A stretch of DNA of 64,000 nucleotides from Thunnus maccoyii (lineage: Eukaryota; Chordata; Actinopteri; Scombriformes; Scombridae): positions 8,910,001-8,974,000 of the forward strand of contig NC_056554.1 of NCBI RefSeq assembly GCF_910596095.1. The letters are read 5' to 3'. Positions 60,919-64,000 of this stretch are shown one piece after another. Position 1 is the stretch's first letter; each line of letters begins with the position of its first letter. A program made the translations under genes and the position numbers. The notes under the pieces are model-generated. The model did not search any database and was not told where the DNA came from. It worked only from the letters and a program-made list of their open reading frames with translations.

Positions 60919-61433
60919 TCTTATCTCAGCCTGGATAAATGGAAACGCATTCGTTGAGTGGTTGTCTCCGAGGTAACGTTCAAAGTGTGAGTGTCTTTTG
61001 AACAACATTGTGATCTTTATCTTTGCACATACCGAAACAAAACAAAATTACATGACCAAAAAAAAAAAAAAAAAAAAAAAAGAGTGAAACATATAACACA
61101 TTCAATCCCAACAACCACTGCTGCACAACAACAAAAAAATTATATTTATTTTCTCACAACAATGGAGTCAATTTTTTGACACTATAAGATATAAGTTGCA
61201 ATTTTCTTTCACACGTCCACAAAGGAAATCATTTCTGCACTGACTATGCACAGAAAAAAGGCTGACACTATCTTAGTTAAAGAGAGCTGAAGACTTTTGA
61301 TGGCCCTCAGCTCTGATTCACTGAAATCTAACAGCATGTATCAGTCAAAGACAGTTTGAATGGTTTCCTTACCTGGAGTGAAGACATGGACAGATGCTAG
61401 GAGAAGGAGGACAAGAACCCTGATGGTCTTCAT
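53360..61433 (-). CDS. emcn: emcn, endomucin (endothelial sialomucin), complete
   Basis: Endomucin is a single-pass, heavily O-glycosylated surface mucin of venous and capillary endothelium that limits leukocyte adhesion and affects VEGFR2 uptake. Thirteen exons: 61373-61433, 58764-58847, 57701-57790, 57456-57545, 57009-57098, 56775-56810, 56618-56638, 55384-55473, 55238-55279, 54705-54803, 54592-54616, 54414-54496 and 53360-53373. They sum to 825 nt, 274 residues (human about 261). A signal peptide ([18 protein letters not shown]) is followed by Thr/Ser/Pro-rich mucin exons with N-glycosylation sites NIT, NHS and NAT. One transmembrane helix ([19 protein letters not shown]) is capped by KFKYKK. 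The cytosolic tail [17 protein letters not shown] aligns with human ESVKLLTVKTISHESGE. Placement beside ddit4l matches human 4q24. The mucin exons are not alignable, and the last exon (four codons plus stop) is the least certain. Confidence 0.85.
57593..57691. repeat. (CTAT)n tetranucleotide microsatellite with CCAT tail
   Basis: About 18 uninterrupted CTAT units (57593-57664), then imperfect TATC and CCAT units. It lies in the emcn intron between exons 3 and 4, ending about 10 bp from the donor of exon 3. Confidence 0.95.
58196..58421. mobile_element. Short inverted-repeat DNA element (AGGACCAGTGTGT), complete copy
   Basis: It starts AGGACCAGTGTGTAGG and ends ACACACTGGTCCT, with TTAA on both sides (58192-58195, 58422-58425). 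It is about 226 bp and non-coding. Interior blocks such as CTCTAGAGCCAGTGTTTGG match the copy in spag17 intron 1. It lies in an emcn intron. Confidence 0.8.
58436..58752. repeat. Second fish MITE-like repeat next to emcn exon 2
   Basis: Contains GTGCTAAGCTAAAC, GAGTGGTATCAATCCTCTCA and the terminal AATGTTGAACTATTCTTTTAA. This is the standard end of a widespread teleost element. Its right end is only about 11 bp from the splice donor of emcn exon 2. It also carries GTTGCCAGGCAAC, a perfect RFX-like palindrome with a 1-nt spacer. The left end is ill-defined. Confidence 0.55.
59600..60070. repeat. Degenerate AAGTC/CAAGT satellite-like tract
   Basis: Over about 470 bp the motif AAGTC (variants CAAGTCCAAGT, TCAAGTCTCAAGTC, TTTAAGTCATT) recurs dozens of times at irregular spacing. 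It also contains a longer internal repeat (GTCCATTAAGTAATGCAAGAC, seen twice near 59.66 and 59.73 kb). It lies in emcn intron 1. Confidence 0.8.
60868..60916. repeat. (CACG)n / (AC)n compound microsatellite
   Basis: Four CACG-type units pass into about 35 bp of AC, in emcn intron 1. A 20+ bp poly-A run follows near 61.06 kb. Confidence 0.9.
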
Positions 61434-61439
61434 GGTGAT

Positions 61440-61560
61440 CCTGGCGGCTGTGAACCCCTCTGATTTCTTCCTCAGACGCTAACTGACTGACCAGTGGAAA
61501 AGGTGTCCGAGCTTGGGCGCTCCACTGCTGATGCTTATTTTGGCACTTCCTTTAGATAAA
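61440..61560 (-). promoter_or_regulatory. emcn proximal promoter / 5' UTR region
   Basis: On the minus strand about 100 bp upstream of the start codon is TTATCTAAAGGAAGTGCC, containing a GATA-type site (TTATCT) and an ETS core (GGAAG). ETS and GATA factors drive endothelial genes, so the pairing is apt for emcn. Motifs this short occur often by chance and the transcription start is not located. Confidence 0.35.
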
Positions 61561-63200
61561 GAAGGGGAGGAAATACACTGGCTTCCCTTTTCTGACGTAA
61601 AATGGGTGGCTGTGGAGACCAGCGCAAGGCAGCCAGTGGGTGCAAGCCTCAATCCTATTTGACAGGAATCTCAGTTTGGAGTAACGTGTTTCAATGCAAC
61701 GTCAACTCCCATCTCTTATTTTTTCCTGCTCTGACACCACTTGACCAATTTGGGAGGAGGCTGGGGCTTACTGGAGACCGCGGGGTGCAAAAACAATTTC
61801 ATTTGTGAACGATGATGCCAACCAAAAAATATGCTATCTAAGAAACGTGCATCAAATAAATCATATGATAAGATGAACTGATGTGAGGCACTTGTGTTTC
61901 AGAAGCCTCACCCATCCATTAACGGGAACTACTTGGATCACACTTGCGCGTGTTGCCTCACATTTCCGATTCATACTAGCTGTCACATGCATGTGTGGAT
62001 CAACAGCACATACTTGATAAAAAATAACATTTGTTTTGTTGAACAATGATTGGAACAGACGACACAGAGCCAGCCCAAGGGAGCTGCTCAAATATCAAGC
62101 ATGACGTTTCACTATTCTTCATTGTGTGTGGAGCAGTGCCTCCTGAATGCATGGAGATGACCTCAGGTAGGTCACCATGCAGAATGTTAAAGGGCTACAG
62201 AGAGGCTAAACCATATTACTATTTAGGCATCTTAAATGATAGCTAAAATATCTTTGCTGAGGCTGTTATATGACACCAAAAGCGTTTTACTGCCAAACAG
62301 AAGCTGTAAACAACCGGCCTTAGTCCTCATTTCATTGTCCCTTAAAGATCAAACTCACTTAGTGTTCACATTATCCCTCTGAGGCTACAAAATCTAGCTC
62401 CTGTTTTTTGGCCCTCCCAAAAAACAGGATGCCAGAGTTTACTTCCTTTCATTTGAGCATTGTGTTTGATTTCAGTTGAACAGAACATTGAAGGACACTT
62501 CAGAAACCAGGAGCAGAAACAAGAAAATAGGCTGTTTAGTGAAACTTAGGGTTGACGTTGGAGTATCTTATCTAGATTCATGGCAGAAGAGCAGTTAATG
62601 TAAAGAAAAAATGTTATTTTGAATCCTCATTATGCTTAAAAATGTGTATTTCTGAGGTGCAAATCTGCTCTGGAATTTAAAAAACAAATTGTTCTGAAAG
62701 TCTACGTCTCTACGCTCCAATCCACATTTTATCTTTGTAAAAAGGGGAAGACTGCAGGTATTTGTCTCTTATGTAGACAGGTATACTTGCGCAATCTTGG
62801 CTTTGTCTCCAGAGTTTAATCAAAGAAGTCACGAAGGTTGATGAAGAGGAAACACCTTTGTTGTAAAATTGCCAAGGAGCAATTTCCTATCTGCATACTG
62901 GGCAGTCAATGCCAAATTCCACTTGAGAAAAAATTGTACACAGAACAGCAAAACACTAAGACTATTTTACAAAAAATCAACTCCTAACAATGGAAAGACG
63001 ATATGGCTCCATATAGAGGACAGTTGGAGGTAATATGTAGGGTTGGAGGGCTTTTTAAAGGTCTATTATATATTTTCCCCTCTTGAACTTCGAGGTGTGA
63101 ATTGTTCTATTGTTGATGTTTTATGTTGCATAATCATTGGTGGAGGCCTAAGTCACACACACACACACACATACACACACACACATAGAGGAGAGGCAGG
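61561..63200. other. Upstream flank of emcn, no gene seen
   Basis: AT-rich unique-looking sequence with a short (CA)n run near 63.16 kb. I find no exon, RNA gene or clear repeat. Confidence 0.5.
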
Positions 63201-63204
63201 TTCA

Positions 63205-64000
63205 TTTCAAGTTGAAATTCATGCACATTTTTATTGAACAGTTATATAAAATACTTTTCATAGTTGCAAGTGCATGCCTCATCTGCCAACAGTTTTGAAG
63301 TTAAATTACAAAAGCAAGGCTTCATGTCGTGTAGTGAATTACTTGGGCACTTAAGCAGTTCTTAAAAAAGATTGAAGTATTTTTTTTGTTTCATCTTAAA
63401 GTATTGAGCAGTATCAAACCTGTAACTGATATACAAAGCAGAGTTCCAAATAATAATAGTAATAATAATCAAATTACACTTTCTGTGGCACATTTACAAA
63501 ACAGAACAAAACCGATTTACCTGTTATATGACACAAACAGCTAATCATGCATTTTTGAGTTCCACATTGTAACCACACACCTCACAAGAATTGTCAAACA
63601 TGCTTAATTGGACTGTGTGCACTTACAAGCGCAGGTTAAAAATATGATTTCTCGTCCATCTTAGATAATTAAATGCTTCAATTACAAAAGAAGTTGAAGG
63701 CATAGAGCATCATGGTGTTAATTGAAAGTATGCAGGTATACGTTTCCAGTATATGTTCACTAAAGCGCAATATATTTCAAAACAGGCTTCCACAGCCAAG
63801 GTATTCAGATTTTCTATTTCCTTTGTTTGATTTTTATAAAACATGCATAGGCAGACACTTTAAGTTTATTGTATTCTTTTTTTTTCTTTTTTTTTTTACA
63901 CAATATAGGTTCTCTATTTTTACTTTGTTCGCAATACTTAAAAAGAGAAAAAATTAACACTCAATTCCAGCAAGCCACAATAAATCTACCCCCCCCCCCC
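63205..64000 (-). other. Possible 3' UTR of the next minus-strand gene (ppp3ca candidate)
   Basis: A minus-strand AATAAA occurs at about 63228-63233, and the following 0.77 kb is AT-rich non-coding sequence reaching the window end. In tetrapods the gene next to EMCN on this side, in the same orientation, is PPP3CA. The identity rests on synteny only; no coding exon is present. The window ends in a run of ten C. Confidence 0.25.

Overview
This is a teleost nuclear genomic window, probably from a percomorph-type ray-finned fish. Every recognisable gene is intron-rich and vertebrate. The background is full of dinucleotide microsatellites and repeats typical of fish: an L2-type LINE with an esterase ORF1, several short inverted-repeat DNA elements, and a hAT-type element with an 8-bp target duplication. 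No bacterial, viral or CRISPR-like content was seen.

All four confident protein genes lie on the minus strand, so transcription runs from high to low coordinates. From right to left they are emcn (endomucin, 61.4-53.4 kb), ddit4l (REDD2-type mTORC1 inhibitor, about 47.3-44.9 kb), spag17 (cilium central-apparatus protein, 37.1-12.1 kb) and tmem151a (11.4 kb to beyond the left edge). I rebuilt the exon chains by hand from splice signals and reading phase. The spag17 chain closes as one open frame of 2,176 codons plus stop over 48 exons, with one further optional micro-exon. The emcn chain closes at 274 codons over 13 exons, and ddit4l at 193 codons. For tmem151a I see six coding exons, the last running off the left edge. 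Its true first coding exon sits in a CpG-rich region nearly 8 kb upstream of exon 2.

Non-coding content: a tRNA-Gly(GCC) gene lies in a spag17 intron, in sense orientation. A perfect RFX X-box palindrome lies about 145 bp upstream of the spag17 start codon, as expected for a ciliary gene. ddit4l has a TATA box and three CCAAT-type motifs. The second-last spag17 intron is almost filled by an L2-type LINE that itself carries a 0.65-kb inverted-repeat element. The last spag17 intron has the hallmarks of a minor-spliceosome (U12) AT-AC intron.

The regions 37.3-44.9, 47.5-52.9 and 61.6-63.2 kb hold no gene I can support. The last 0.8 kb may be the 3' UTR of a further minus-strand gene (ppp3ca would fit tetrapod gene order). 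emcn beside ddit4l is the human chromosome 4 order, whereas spag17 and tmem151a lie on other human chromosomes, so the window spans an ancestral synteny break. The genes are not functionally linked: they serve endothelial surface, growth/stress signalling, cilium motility and a neuronal-type membrane protein.
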